Source: RFSX01 sp965230215
GTDB taxonomy: Bacteria; Bacteroidota; Bacteroidia; Chitinophagales; Saprospiraceae
Length of the DNA: 64,000 nt
Direction of reading: 5' to 3'
NCBI GenBank assembly: GCA_965230215.1
Contig: CBDDKN010000001.1
Span: 2,232,001-2,296,000 of the forward strand
The first letter of the stretch is position 1; the number at the start of each line of letters is the position of its first letter. Shown piece after piece: positions 56,301 through 63,975 of this stretch. The notes under the pieces are model-generated. The model saw nothing but the letters and a program-made list of their open reading frames with translations, was not told where the DNA came from and did no database searches. Made by a program: the position numbers and the translations under genes.

Positions 56301-56625
56301 TTGATTCTATTCCTTTAAGTATTTTGAATGCTTTATAATCATATTGATTAGCAAGTGCAAATCTATCCATCTCGTATGCTGCTTGTCCCGCCGTCGTGTT
56401 AAGAGTAGCATGAAAATTCGGAAAGGCATTCAAGAATTCCGGATAGCTGACAACTATTGAGTCAATAAAGGCTAATACCGCACCCTTTCTATCCTCATTG
56501 ACCAATTGAATCAAATCTGTTTGTATGCGCTTTCCTAAAAGACTATCTACCTTTGTTTGGGTAAACAAAATGGAAGAATTCAAGACAAAAAATGCGAGAA
56601 GGAATATTTTGCCAAACAGATTCAT
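53389..56625 (-). CDS. TPR-CHAT protein, caspase-like, membrane-anchored
   Basis: A 1078-residue protein. It has an N-terminal signal peptide (1-22), then about twelve tetratricopeptide repeats (60-480), a coiled helical linker (500-650), and a C-terminal CHAT domain (about 730-1050). The caspase-like dyad is His906 (LIHLAAHGAADN) and Cys952 (VVLSACETASG). A C-terminal membrane helix (about 1055-1074) ends with FSRKK. CHAT-TPR proteins are proteases or protease-like sensors. It is divergent from the sigma-factor operon, 82 bases away; such neighbours suggest regulated stress signalling. A RiPP link is possible but inferred. Confidence 0.87.
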   Translation of the reverse strand: MNLFGKIFLLAFFVLNSSILFTQTKVDSLLGKRIQTDLIQLVNEDRKGAVLAFIDSIVVSYPEFLNAFPNFHATLNTTAGQAAYEMDRFALANQYDYKAFKILKGIESSDSIYVYNILYNLIVGNIQLGAYEEAESLIKEAFDYLDDQILDYSQIGNLYHKYGTLKYHQAQYDSCLYYFEKVEEYFEQYQGDLEKEWVMLYQGFSSCYKTLEQYSIAIKYDSLALSIYETSESKSSSRLADTYNRYGVSLEELGRLTEAKEYYYKALSLLESDTLEPVYLASTFLNLAYVNFKQSDYGNAIEFFNKVTEIREKILGPNHPNAISSISMTALSWFYLEEYEYSRELFTIVEDRIFEAYPSDHKEVGEFYIRKGALSLELKEFNDARVYYSMAENIFLKSYGSENTFLIYVYNNMAQLELEVGNEEDALNYQLKAIRLSEMFLERGSMRLSKAYNFASQIYLAKEDYQQALAYVDKSFSNLGFDFRNTVASEVAFPFELLEAIKLRAAIYREKYLLDQKRDDLVQFRASCQSALNLFENLRNEIDDYNSQVKLRSKMQEVFESYIESYFDDDLEKNSSVVDSVYSIVEKSKNFDLLIDYSLQSANYQMGVPDSILRREKLILESIERIKLDILKSEVNKSDLTEQLLNKQNVLDKFRVQLKEDYPKYFELRYLVQGVPISDVQSSLGRDDFILSYFSGNENMYAILIGQDIKFVKRLGEAQLIDSLVSVLVTNLQNGSELFSKTKLEFDHALTEYAEHAFKLYEMLVGPFMKEINEGSKITIIPDAKLNYLPFEALLSQRPDKESDLREYAYLLNQFVINYDYAASLTLHDVAQRNRGNILGFAPIYNSDKNDESFQRGQLYQLLYNSEEIELLSSFDNSVLFRGASANKTNFLSNYSDAQLIHLAAHGAADNEEGELSYVVFSNMSDSLDSYLYAGELYQLEIPASLVVLSACETASGEYLASEGLMSVGRGFSSAGVAATITSLWNVNDKTSLSLFGDFYDQLESGANSAEALVLAKRSFIKNLESESLAHPYFWAPFVYYGDPDQKISKSFLGLNPLYLLALLPLLVIVIIKFSRKK

Positions 56626-56707
56626 TATCAGTGTCTTACCATTGAATTTACAATTTTTAGAAATAATAATTCTTAATTTGGTAACGCTGGTGTAAAAAGC
56701 TGTATAA

Positions 56708-57280
56708 ATGAACAGATATCATGAAGATGAATTGTTGATGAGTGATCTAATAAACGCTGACGATAGATTGATCAAAACTGTTTATGATAGAATGGAGAAT
56801 GATTTTATAGGTTTTATCATAAAATACTTCAACTGTGAAAAATCTAAAGCAATTGAAATCTATCCTGAAACTTTTACAAAATTCTACTTCAATATCAAAG
56901 ATGGAAAATTAAAGGCACCATTAAAGAGTAGTCTAAAAACGTATCTTTTTGCAATAGGCAAAAGGGTCTATTTGAAAAATAATCACGGAAGCTACAACAA
57001 AAAAATCCAGTTGGATAGCGACTTACCAGAAGTAGAAGCCGCAGGAGAGATTCTGGAGCATTACGAATATGAAGCACAAAGAATTCTGGTTACTAAACTA
57101 TTAAATACAATTGGAGATAAATGTAGAGACCTGCTGACCATGTTCTACATTGAAGAAATAGATAGTTCTCAAATTTGTGAACGACTTGGTATTACCAGTT
57201 TGGGTACACTCAGAAAAAGGAAGTTTGACTGTATGCAAAAAATGAGACAATTGATGTCAGAATTTGAAATAACAGAATGA
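56708..57280 (+). CDS. Sigma-70 family (ECF-like) RNA polymerase sigma factor
   Basis: A 190-residue protein. The region 2-like part (about 20-90) reads FIGFIIKYFNCEKSKAIEIYPETFTKFYF with SLKTYLFAIGKRVYLKNN, and the region 4 helix-turn-helix (about 130-185) reads CRDLLTMFYIEEIDSSQICERLGI. It directs polymerase to a regulon, presumably including this locus. The overlapping downstream gene encodes a membrane anti-sigma-like protein. Confidence 0.85.
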   Translation: MNRYHEDELLMSDLINADDRLIKTVYDRMENDFIGFIIKYFNCEKSKAIEIYPETFTKFYFNIKDGKLKAPLKSSLKTYLFAIGKRVYLKNNHGSYNKKIQLDSDLPEVEAAGEILEHYEYEAQRILVTKLLNTIGDKCRDLLTMFYIEEIDSSQICERLGITSLGTLRKRKFDCMQKMRQLMSEFEITE

Positions 57281-58074
57281 AACAAAAAGAAGAAATATTA
57301 TTTGAATTAATTGAAAACGGAGATAAGTCTGCTATAGATAATTTCATTGCGCAGGAGCCAGACATGCTTCAAGCATATAAAGACTATAATAATATTGTAT
57401 CAGGGTTCAGAGCTATTCGAAACGAAAAACTGACGGACAAGCTACAAGACAATTACTCTATTTCAATTGAATCTGATATTGAAAAAGGTTTCAAAGCAAT
57501 GCAATTAGATTCATTGCAGAGTCAACTTGAGCAACATCGTGATAGCAAATCATCCTCAAAAGATTCATCCAGAATAGTCAAATTAAACTTCAGATCTCTA
57601 TCCATTGCCGCAAGTTTTCTAATACTAATTACTGCAGGATTGTTTTTATTTAACCCTACACAAGAGGATTCAGTAGTAGAGCTCTTTGCTCAAGAAGGTA
57701 TTGAACTCAATATCCGAGGAAATGGAGCAAGCCAATTGGTTAACGAAATTGTGGCACTAAACAATGAGAAACAATGGGAGTCAGTAATCTCAAAATATGA
57801 ATCAAGTACAGAAGAAAAAATGATTGCTGCACAATTTCACTATGCCTATGCACTTCTTCAAAATGAACAGTTTGAAAAAGCCTTAAATCAATTTAGAGAT
57901 ATTCAAGGTCAAAACTTATATCAATGGAGTGAATTAGCTGAGTTTAATTCAATTGTTTGCCAGTATATGTTAGATGATGCCGCTTACATCCACAACCTGG
58001 AACAATTACTGGAAGATGATAATCACTCTATGAAGTCTATAGCAAGAGACTTTCAGAATCATATTGCTAAATGA
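57277..58074 (+). CDS. Membrane protein with TPR-like C-terminus, likely anti-sigma partner
   Basis: A 265-residue protein whose start overlaps the sigma-factor stop by four bases. The N-terminal 105 residues are cytoplasmic and helical (ILFELIENGDKSAIDNFIAQ); a single membrane helix (about 110-126, SLSIAASFLILITAGLFLF) follows; the C-terminal half is outside the membrane and helical, TPR-like (HYAYALLQNEQFEKALNQF). The order and coupling with a sigma factor suggest an anti-sigma factor that senses through the outer half. No zinc-binding anti-sigma motif is visible. The stop overlaps the LanM-like gene by four bases. Confidence 0.72.
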   Translation: MKQKEEILFELIENGDKSAIDNFIAQEPDMLQAYKDYNNIVSGFRAIRNEKLTDKLQDNYSISIESDIEKGFKAMQLDSLQSQLEQHRDSKSSSKDSSRIVKLNFRSLSIAASFLILITAGLFLFNPTQEDSVVELFAQEGIELNIRGNGASQLVNEIVALNNEKQWESVISKYESSTEEKMIAAQFHYAYALLQNEQFEKALNQFRDIQGQNLYQWSELAEFNSIVCQYMLDDAAYIHNLEQLLEDDNHSMKSIARDFQNHIAK

Positions 58075-59891
58075 GCGAACTGACAGAGAAGTTAATTAAA
58101 GATGTTACCCAAAGAGCTGCCCCCCTACTCGATCGCTACAAAGATCGACTGTCAAAAGGAGAGATACCTGAGGATATAGACTATCAACATTTGATCACAT
58201 GGAATAACACAATCAGTAAATCTGATATGAATCTTTCCACAAGAGTAAAATTGTTTAAGAAACATTCAGCATCTTTTCAAGATTCCAAATCAATTCATTG
58301 GATTCAGTTTTTTGAATCAGTAATCCAGAGTTATCCTGCCCTTGAGCTGCCGGGAGTAAGTGAAATCAGACTCAATCCCAGTGCTGTTATACTTATATCT
58401 CCTTTTATTGATGTCACACAAAAGAAGCTTCAACTCATTATCTCTAATGATTATCGTCATCATCAACAAATTATTTCTGAACTACTGGTTCCCTTAAAGA
58501 ATCAAATGGAATATCTGGCTGCTCCAGCTTTTGCCGAATACTATAACAGCGAATCTGGAAACAACGCAGGTGGCTTAGAAGAATTCAGAAGGGAGTTTAT
58601 TAAAATAAAGCATATAGATTTCTTTCAACTCTACCCCGTACTGGCTAGGCAGCTTTCGGAATATTGTATCAACTATCTTGAACAAGTCAGTTTCCTATTC
58701 CAAAGGATATCCAATGACAGTGAACTTCTTCAGAAAAGGAATTTAATTAATGGTAACTCTCCTGTACTCAATTCAATAAAAGCAGATCTCGCTTCATTGC
58801 CCAATAAGTCGGGGACCAATTTCATATTGCAGTTTGAAAATGGAAATAAGCTTTTGTATAAATCCAAATCATCCGCCAATGATTATCTATATAATGAGAT
58901 AGTGGGTTTTATCAATACTCACTCCTCATTTAAATTAAAGCAATATCATAGCTTGGATAGAGTAGCCTATTCCTGGCACGAGTTTATAGAGTATTCTCCA
59001 TGTAAACACCCGTCAGAATTTAACGAATACTATCTTGCACTAGGATTTCTAGCTGCAACTGCTCAACTCTTGTCATCCTCAGATTACCATTACGGGAATG
59101 TCATAGCATCCGGTAATTCTCCTATACTGATAGATCACGAATCCATTTATAATGTTTTTGACAAAAAACAAGAATTCAGTTTCAAGTCCGCGTGTATCAT
59201 CGCCAGCAATCAAATCTTTGATATAAAAGATCAACATCAACTGCTTGCCGCCTTTCATTCTGAAGCTAAAATCCAAAGATCATATCTAGCCATATCAGAA
59301 GAAGGGAATGTCAAAATTGAAAAAAAAGAACAAGCCTGGTTGGGCAAAAATATTCCCTTCACAAAAGATGATAAAGCAACACCCCTCGATCATATTAAAG
59401 ATATGATTGAAGGATATATAAAAGGATTAGTATTTTTTAAAAATCAAAGTCAGGCATTCTTGCATTATATAAAAGATATAATTGAGAAGAGTCAGCTACT
59501 ATTCAGATACGTTCCAAGAGCCTCTAGAACATATTTTGATTTACATCACAACCTAATACAGCCGAACTGTTTGAAAGATGGTATAAAGTTCAATCTGGAA
59601 ATCGAAAAACTCTTCATCGATGCCACACCTTCCAAGACTACAAAATCTTCGATGGTACATCATTATGAAACCATGAGTTTGATTAGAGGATTGAAACCAG
59701 AATTCATATTGAATTCCAAAAATGAAAAAAATGCAGCCTGGTCTAAATTAGGCTACTCTGAGTGTAAGCATAATTTTACGAAAACACTGGAAAGGAACAT
59801 TCAACATATATCAGAACAAAATATAATCGAGAACTTGGTAGCTGATTTGAAAAATTATCTGCTCGTAGACCGAAACTTTTTACGTAAATAA
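58071..59891 (+). CDS. Stand-alone LanM-type lanthipeptide dehydratase domain (DUF4135-like)
   Basis: A 606-residue protein, the length of a LanM dehydratase half; the C-terminal LanC cyclase domain is missing. Kinase-like residues keep family spacing: Lys264 (LLYKSKS), Asp338/His340/Asn343 (SSDYHYGN), and Asp355/Glu357 (LIDHES). These correspond to the phosphorylation site of CylM. Arg479, Arg483, Ser485 and Tyr488 (RYVPRASRTY) match the RxxxRxTxxY motif with Ser for Thr. The GDxH motif upstream of Lys264 is not present (Ser242 and Pro244 there). It probably phosphorylates, and perhaps dehydrates, Ser/Thr of a peptide. It is coupled to the sigma/anti-sigma genes. Confidence 0.85.
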   Translation: MSELTEKLIKDVTQRAAPLLDRYKDRLSKGEIPEDIDYQHLITWNNTISKSDMNLSTRVKLFKKHSASFQDSKSIHWIQFFESVIQSYPALELPGVSEIRLNPSAVILISPFIDVTQKKLQLIISNDYRHHQQIISELLVPLKNQMEYLAAPAFAEYYNSESGNNAGGLEEFRREFIKIKHIDFFQLYPVLARQLSEYCINYLEQVSFLFQRISNDSELLQKRNLINGNSPVLNSIKADLASLPNKSGTNFILQFENGNKLLYKSKSSANDYLYNEIVGFINTHSSFKLKQYHSLDRVAYSWHEFIEYSPCKHPSEFNEYYLALGFLAATAQLLSSSDYHYGNVIASGNSPILIDHESIYNVFDKKQEFSFKSACIIASNQIFDIKDQHQLLAAFHSEAKIQRSYLAISEEGNVKIEKKEQAWLGKNIPFTKDDKATPLDHIKDMIEGYIKGLVFFKNQSQAFLHYIKDIIEKSQLLFRYVPRASRTYFDLHHNLIQPNCLKDGIKFNLEIEKLFIDATPSKTTKSSMVHHYETMSLIRGLKPEFILNSKNEKNAAWSKLGYSECKHNFTKTLERNIQHISEQNIIENLVADLKNYLLVDRNFLRK

Positions 59892-61510
59892 GCCAATATC
59901 ATCTTACCGTCAGGTACTCCCAACCCAGTACAAGGATCCCAACCATCTTCAGCCTGGTAACTTTCGGGTCCACCCTTCATGATGTTATTACCCTCATTTA
60001 TAGATTTAATTGCCGCAGTGTTACGCATTTCATATAAATAAGGATTCAAAAATCCAATTGGCTTACCTAGCGCTTCATTGATCCTTGCAGTGAGAGATGC
60101 CATTAACGGAGCTACTGCACTCGTTCCTCCACTGAGCCAATATATACCGTCTACACTTATCCAATACGATATGCCACCAGGACTTAAATCTGCATGTGCT
60201 GAAATATCTGGGACACCTCTATAATCCTGCTTATAAGACTTCTTATCTTCTTTAAAAGCCTTCTTCTGATAATCTGGCATTTTAACAACATTACTGAAGC
60301 CCCCTCCGGAAGCATTCTGAATTAGTATATCATATAGATTGGATGGTGAGTTCCAGGCAACTTCTGCAATAGCCTTACCTTCCTCATTCGTTTTGATTTT
60401 TGTGCCTCCACAACTGGTAACCCAAGGGCTGGAAGCTGGAAACTGTACTACAAGAGGTGTTGAACTATCTGATTCATAATTATTGGTGGATCCCTTATCA
60501 CCAGAAGCACAAAAAATGGAAACATCACATGCAAGCGCAGCATATTTAAGAACCCTGTTTACTGCCTTTATTTCTAAAGAAGAATAATTGCTCTCACTGG
60601 CTCCCCAACTATAGGATACCGTCTGGGGTCTGTTTCGCCTTTCACTACAAATCTTAATGACTGCATCACAGAATCCCTTTATGGAATTCTCGGTACTATA
60701 AACTTTGAATCGTGCAGAAGGCGCAGATGTAATCCCAACCAAACAATCTGTGGCCAATTCGAGGTCATAACCAAAACTGGAGCCAGGACTGTTATCATTA
60801 CCCTTAACAGATATAAAGTCTACCTGAGGTGGGTTCTTGATGTTCATCTCTCGACAATAGCTGTGAATGTCTTTCATAGTAATACCACCACCACAGCTAA
60901 TTATGCCAATATTCTGATTACGTCCTGTGTAGGATTTCGGAAAATTATAATATTCGGTAAACCATTTGGTCTCCAATCCTTTTGCAGCACTATAAAAATT
61001 GGTTTCAGCATCTGAAACGACATGATGCATTACAGGAACATGACTAAGGCCGATTATCCCACCAACAATTTTGGAAAGAGACTTAGGTATGCTGTGTTCG
61101 CCATGGTGACCTCTAACTTGTTGCTTATATCTGGCAATTGCATCATGATACTCATGCTCATGAAGTTCAACCTTAAATGCTTTTTCCATGGCTGAAACCT
61201 TGCCCGATATATATACCAGGCCTATTTCTTTTACAAGCCTGTCAAAGTTCAACTTATACTTGCTCGTAAAATCAACAAGCTTCATAATGACATCATCACT
61301 GACAGAATAACGACTAACAAAGCTTGATTTCCGCTTAGTGCGACTAACACTCTGATCTTCGATTATCGCTTGATTGGATCCACTCTTTAGAACAAGTATT
61401 ATTTCAATTACCTGTTCAGCAGGTGTTTTACTTAATCTAAGAAGGGTTCCTTCCTGGAATAATGCGGTTCCGCTCCCTTTGATCTTGTTGTGTTTTTTCT
61501 TCTTAGCCAT
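59855..61510 (-). CDS. Sedolisin (S53) serine peptidase without signal peptide
   Basis: A 551-residue protein with a basic N-terminus (MAKKKKHNKIKGSG) and no signal peptide. A pro-kumamolisin-type activation domain (about 15-160) precedes the catalytic domain (185-545). Catalytic residues are Glu251 and Asp255 (YDLELATD), Asp338 (CASGDKGS) and Ser464 (SGGTSAVAP); a calcium site is DPCTGLGVPDG at 525. Sedolisins are usually secreted and acidic; this one may stay in the cytoplasm or leave by another route. In this cluster it may remove a leader peptide. It overlaps the 3' end of the LanM-like gene by 37 bases. Confidence 0.9.
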   Translation of the reverse strand: MAKKKKHNKIKGSGTALFQEGTLLRLSKTPAEQVIEIILVLKSGSNQAIIEDQSVSRTKRKSSFVSRYSVSDDVIMKLVDFTSKYKLNFDRLVKEIGLVYISGKVSAMEKAFKVELHEHEYHDAIARYKQQVRGHHGEHSIPKSLSKIVGGIIGLSHVPVMHHVVSDAETNFYSAAKGLETKWFTEYYNFPKSYTGRNQNIGIISCGGGITMKDIHSYCREMNIKNPPQVDFISVKGNDNSPGSSFGYDLELATDCLVGITSAPSARFKVYSTENSIKGFCDAVIKICSERRNRPQTVSYSWGASESNYSSLEIKAVNRVLKYAALACDVSIFCASGDKGSTNNYESDSSTPLVVQFPASSPWVTSCGGTKIKTNEEGKAIAEVAWNSPSNLYDILIQNASGGGFSNVVKMPDYQKKAFKEDKKSYKQDYRGVPDISAHADLSPGGISYWISVDGIYWLSGGTSAVAPLMASLTARINEALGKPIGFLNPYLYEMRNTAAIKSINEGNNIMKGGPESYQAEDGWDPCTGLGVPDGKMILAYLRKKFRSTSR

Positions 61511-61628
61511 GATGGCAATTTTTGTTAAAAAAGTATATAACGATGCTGCTATATTGATTTCTCACCCTATTAAAATAATGAATTTGCCACTAATCAGCTC
61601 TTGCCCTCAACTTCGCAGTATATAAAGT

Positions 61629-62951
61629 TTATGCAAAAGGATGTGGAACAGGATTGATTTCAATACTACTATTCAACTCTGTCCTGGCTGATTCAAAATA
61701 TTCGATAAGATAACGTGATCCTAAAGGCCGATTAATATAAGACTTATTCAAAGGAATATAGCCAGGTACTATAGCCCTTCCAACATGTAATCCCAATCCA
61801 GCAATATCCCTGCTTGTCAGGTCCGCATAATAACATTCAAAACCAATATTGCGTATCCGGTCCACTATGCACTTAAGGTCATTTTCCGGATTACTTTGTT
61901 CGAAATCATTCAGTTGATGATAGTCTATGATTCTCTTATTCAAATCAAGAAAACCAGCATTATTCGTAAAGTCCCGATCAAGCCAAATATTGACATGGTC
62001 TGTCAGATTCTTGACTTCAGAAAACGATTTATACTTCTTCTGTCCCGCACGCTGCATAGCCTTTCTGCTAAATCGCTCCATCAGGGCTAATTCTTCAATA
62101 CACTTTTGAATGCCTTCATATTTACTTAAATGCGCAGTTGCACCTATAATTATCGGCACCAAGTCAGAATTATCACTTTCAAGTTTCCCCATAAATGATG
62201 GAATGCCATCCCTTCCCCTAATATCATAGAGACTCAAACGATATCCAGCAGTATTATAGCGGCTGATTAATTCCAGGAGAGTGTCAGGTAAACTCTGTAA
62301 GTTGATTTTTGGTGGTGCGATTGCAGTCAACCAATGAAACATAAAGTTGTTGCGCTCGACAACTTCCAGTAATCCATTGATTGCAGTTTCCTGATAGCTG
62401 CAATGGGCCGCCAGACCCGTGGATATATTTTCAGCAATCCTTTTCTCATCCAAACTTGCATTTGGATAATATGGACAATAACAAAGAGCTGCCGGGAAAT
62501 ATACATGCTCATTGGTATGGCATTTCCTGGCTTTGACCCAATGAACTGACGAGGCAGAATTAAATCGCTCCAGTTCAAATCCTGGATCTGCATATTGATC
62601 AGAATTAAAGTTTCTGAGCTCCCTTGAATTCACCGCAGGCAAGTCTAAATCCTCAACATTCCCGTAAGGCAATTCCGAATAATCATATAATGCACTACTA
62701 TAACGTTCAATTGCTTCGCCAACTGCTTTCACATAAGCTTTCTCTGCGTTTGATGATGTGCCAGCCGATATCACCGTATTAGGGAAACCCTTCAGAACAG
62801 ATGTATTACAACCAATGGCTTTGTAATAATGAAATCTTGGGGAATCTGTAAGAGGTTCTAATGGAAACACCTCTTTAATAATTCCTGTCTTATCATCAAC
62901 AAGAAAGGGAATCAAATCCGTTAGCCGCCTATATTTATTGCTGAATTCCAT
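61629..62951 (-). CDS. YcaO-domain cyclodehydratase (TOMM/azoline-forming type)
   Basis: 440 residues from ATG 62951; an in-frame ATG at 62993 lies deeper inside the upstream gene and is less likely. ATP-binding and fold motifs: AYVKAVGEAIERYSS, STGLAAHCSYQETAINGLLE, VVERNNFMFHWL, ADLTSRDIAGLGLHVGRAIV, NRPLGSRYL. The C-terminus is NPVPHPFA, a PxPxP motif typical of azoline-forming YcaO enzymes. It uses ATP to activate a peptide amide and cyclise Cys, Ser or Thr. It works with the E1-like protein encoded just upstream, overlapping by 17 bases. Confidence 0.9.
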   Translation of the reverse strand: MEFSNKYRRLTDLIPFLVDDKTGIIKEVFPLEPLTDSPRFHYYKAIGCNTSVLKGFPNTVISAGTSSNAEKAYVKAVGEAIERYSSALYDYSELPYGNVEDLDLPAVNSRELRNFNSDQYADPGFELERFNSASSVHWVKARKCHTNEHVYFPAALCYCPYYPNASLDEKRIAENISTGLAAHCSYQETAINGLLEVVERNNFMFHWLTAIAPPKINLQSLPDTLLELISRYNTAGYRLSLYDIRGRDGIPSFMGKLESDNSDLVPIIIGATAHLSKYEGIQKCIEELALMERFSRKAMQRAGQKKYKSFSEVKNLTDHVNIWLDRDFTNNAGFLDLNKRIIDYHQLNDFEQSNPENDLKCIVDRIRNIGFECYYADLTSRDIAGLGLHVGRAIVPGYIPLNKSYINRPLGSRYLIEYFESARTELNSSIEINPVPHPFA

Positions 62952-63975
62952 CTGTATTGCTACGTGGGTCAGGAAATAAGGAAGCACATACATTGCAGAA
63001 TGGATTCGCTAATACCCAGCGTCGGATGGATTCGTTTGTTATACAATCATATTCCAAAAGTTCTGACCCCAGGGCCAAGCCCATGCCAATCTTTATGATT
63101 TCCAAGCCAACAATATTGGCACAAATATCAACTATGAGGCCATGCTGTGACATAATCATTTGCGATTGCTCATAATATTGTTCATGAACCCTTTCTATAT
63201 AAACATTGGATAAATGTCCATCTTCTCTCGTACGCAAACACTCTAGACATGCAGTCTCACCTGGACGTACGAGTGGACCAATTTTGATTATTGTATTCTC
63301 AATAATTACTGGCAAAAAAGGAATATGGTGATCACAGCAGATTTTGTTAATCGGTAACAAAAGTTCCTGTGCTCCAAAGGGCGCACAAGCAAGAATTATT
63401 CTTTTAGCATCTCTTTGAACTTCATCCAGCCATTTATCAAATTCCAGATACTCAAAATGGTCATCTTTGTATTCACTTTGTGTGAGTGATTCATAAGTTA
63501 CAAGATTTATATTCTCATGCTTCAGACCAGTTCTTTGCAGTACCTCTCGCAGACTCATGGAAAGTGCATTGAGCCCAATTAAATCAACCTTCATCTTATT
63601 GGTGTGGTTATGAACTTCTTTGGGTTGGCGATCAAACTGCCAAAAGAAAATGTCCTCATTGCTTTCATCCATTAACAGATTATCTTCTTTATCATCTGCT
63701 ATAATAAGCAGCCTTTTGGCAATAAGGCTTTTAAGGAGTTCCACAATTTCACTTTTCCGAGACGGCGGAAATGCCTTAAGAATCTCGGCTATCAAACAAG
63801 ATTGTGACGAACAAAGTGAAATTATAATTGCTATTGAAGATAAAGCATGTTCTCCTGCTATAAAGAGGCGAATATCTGCCCTTCTAAGCAATACACCCTC
63901 ATCCAATTCAATCAGCTGAACCGGGTAAGACAGGACAGACAGTTGTTCAAACCCCTGATCGAACCTATCTGTCAT
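62935..63975 (-). CDS. E1-like TOMM leader-binding protein (cyclodehydratase C component)
   Basis: A 346-residue protein. The first 95 residues look like an RiPP recognition element (winged-helix, LIELDEGVLLRRADIRLFIAG in pieces), which binds a precursor leader. The remainder is ThiF/E1-like with IKIGPLVRPGETACLECLRTR. Zinc-type cysteines are Cys243/Cys246 and Cys327/Cys330. It lacks an obvious ATP-using adenylation loop (GxGxxG), as in the ocin-ThiF group. It presents the precursor to YcaO. The start at 63975 leaves 25 bases to the window end, so the operon's promoter and any upstream gene are outside. Confidence 0.87.
   Translation of the reverse strand: MTDRFDQGFEQLSVLSYPVQLIELDEGVLLRRADIRLFIAGEHALSSIAIIISLCSSQSCLIAEILKAFPPSRKSEIVELLKSLIAKRLLIIADDKEDNLLMDESNEDIFFWQFDRQPKEVHNHTNKMKVDLIGLNALSMSLREVLQRTGLKHENINLVTYESLTQSEYKDDHFEYLEFDKWLDEVQRDAKRIILACAPFGAQELLLPINKICCDHHIPFLPVIIENTIIKIGPLVRPGETACLECLRTREDGHLSNVYIERVHEQYYEQSQMIMSQHGLIVDICANIVGLEIIKIGMGLALGSELLEYDCITNESIRRWVLANPFCNVCASLFPDPRSNTDGIQQ

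Noticed and set aside
61374..61625. An 83-codon plus-strand frame near the S53 start, considered as a precursor peptide
   Set aside because: Most of it lies antisense to the S53 gene, it has a membrane-like middle, and it has no leader/core pattern.
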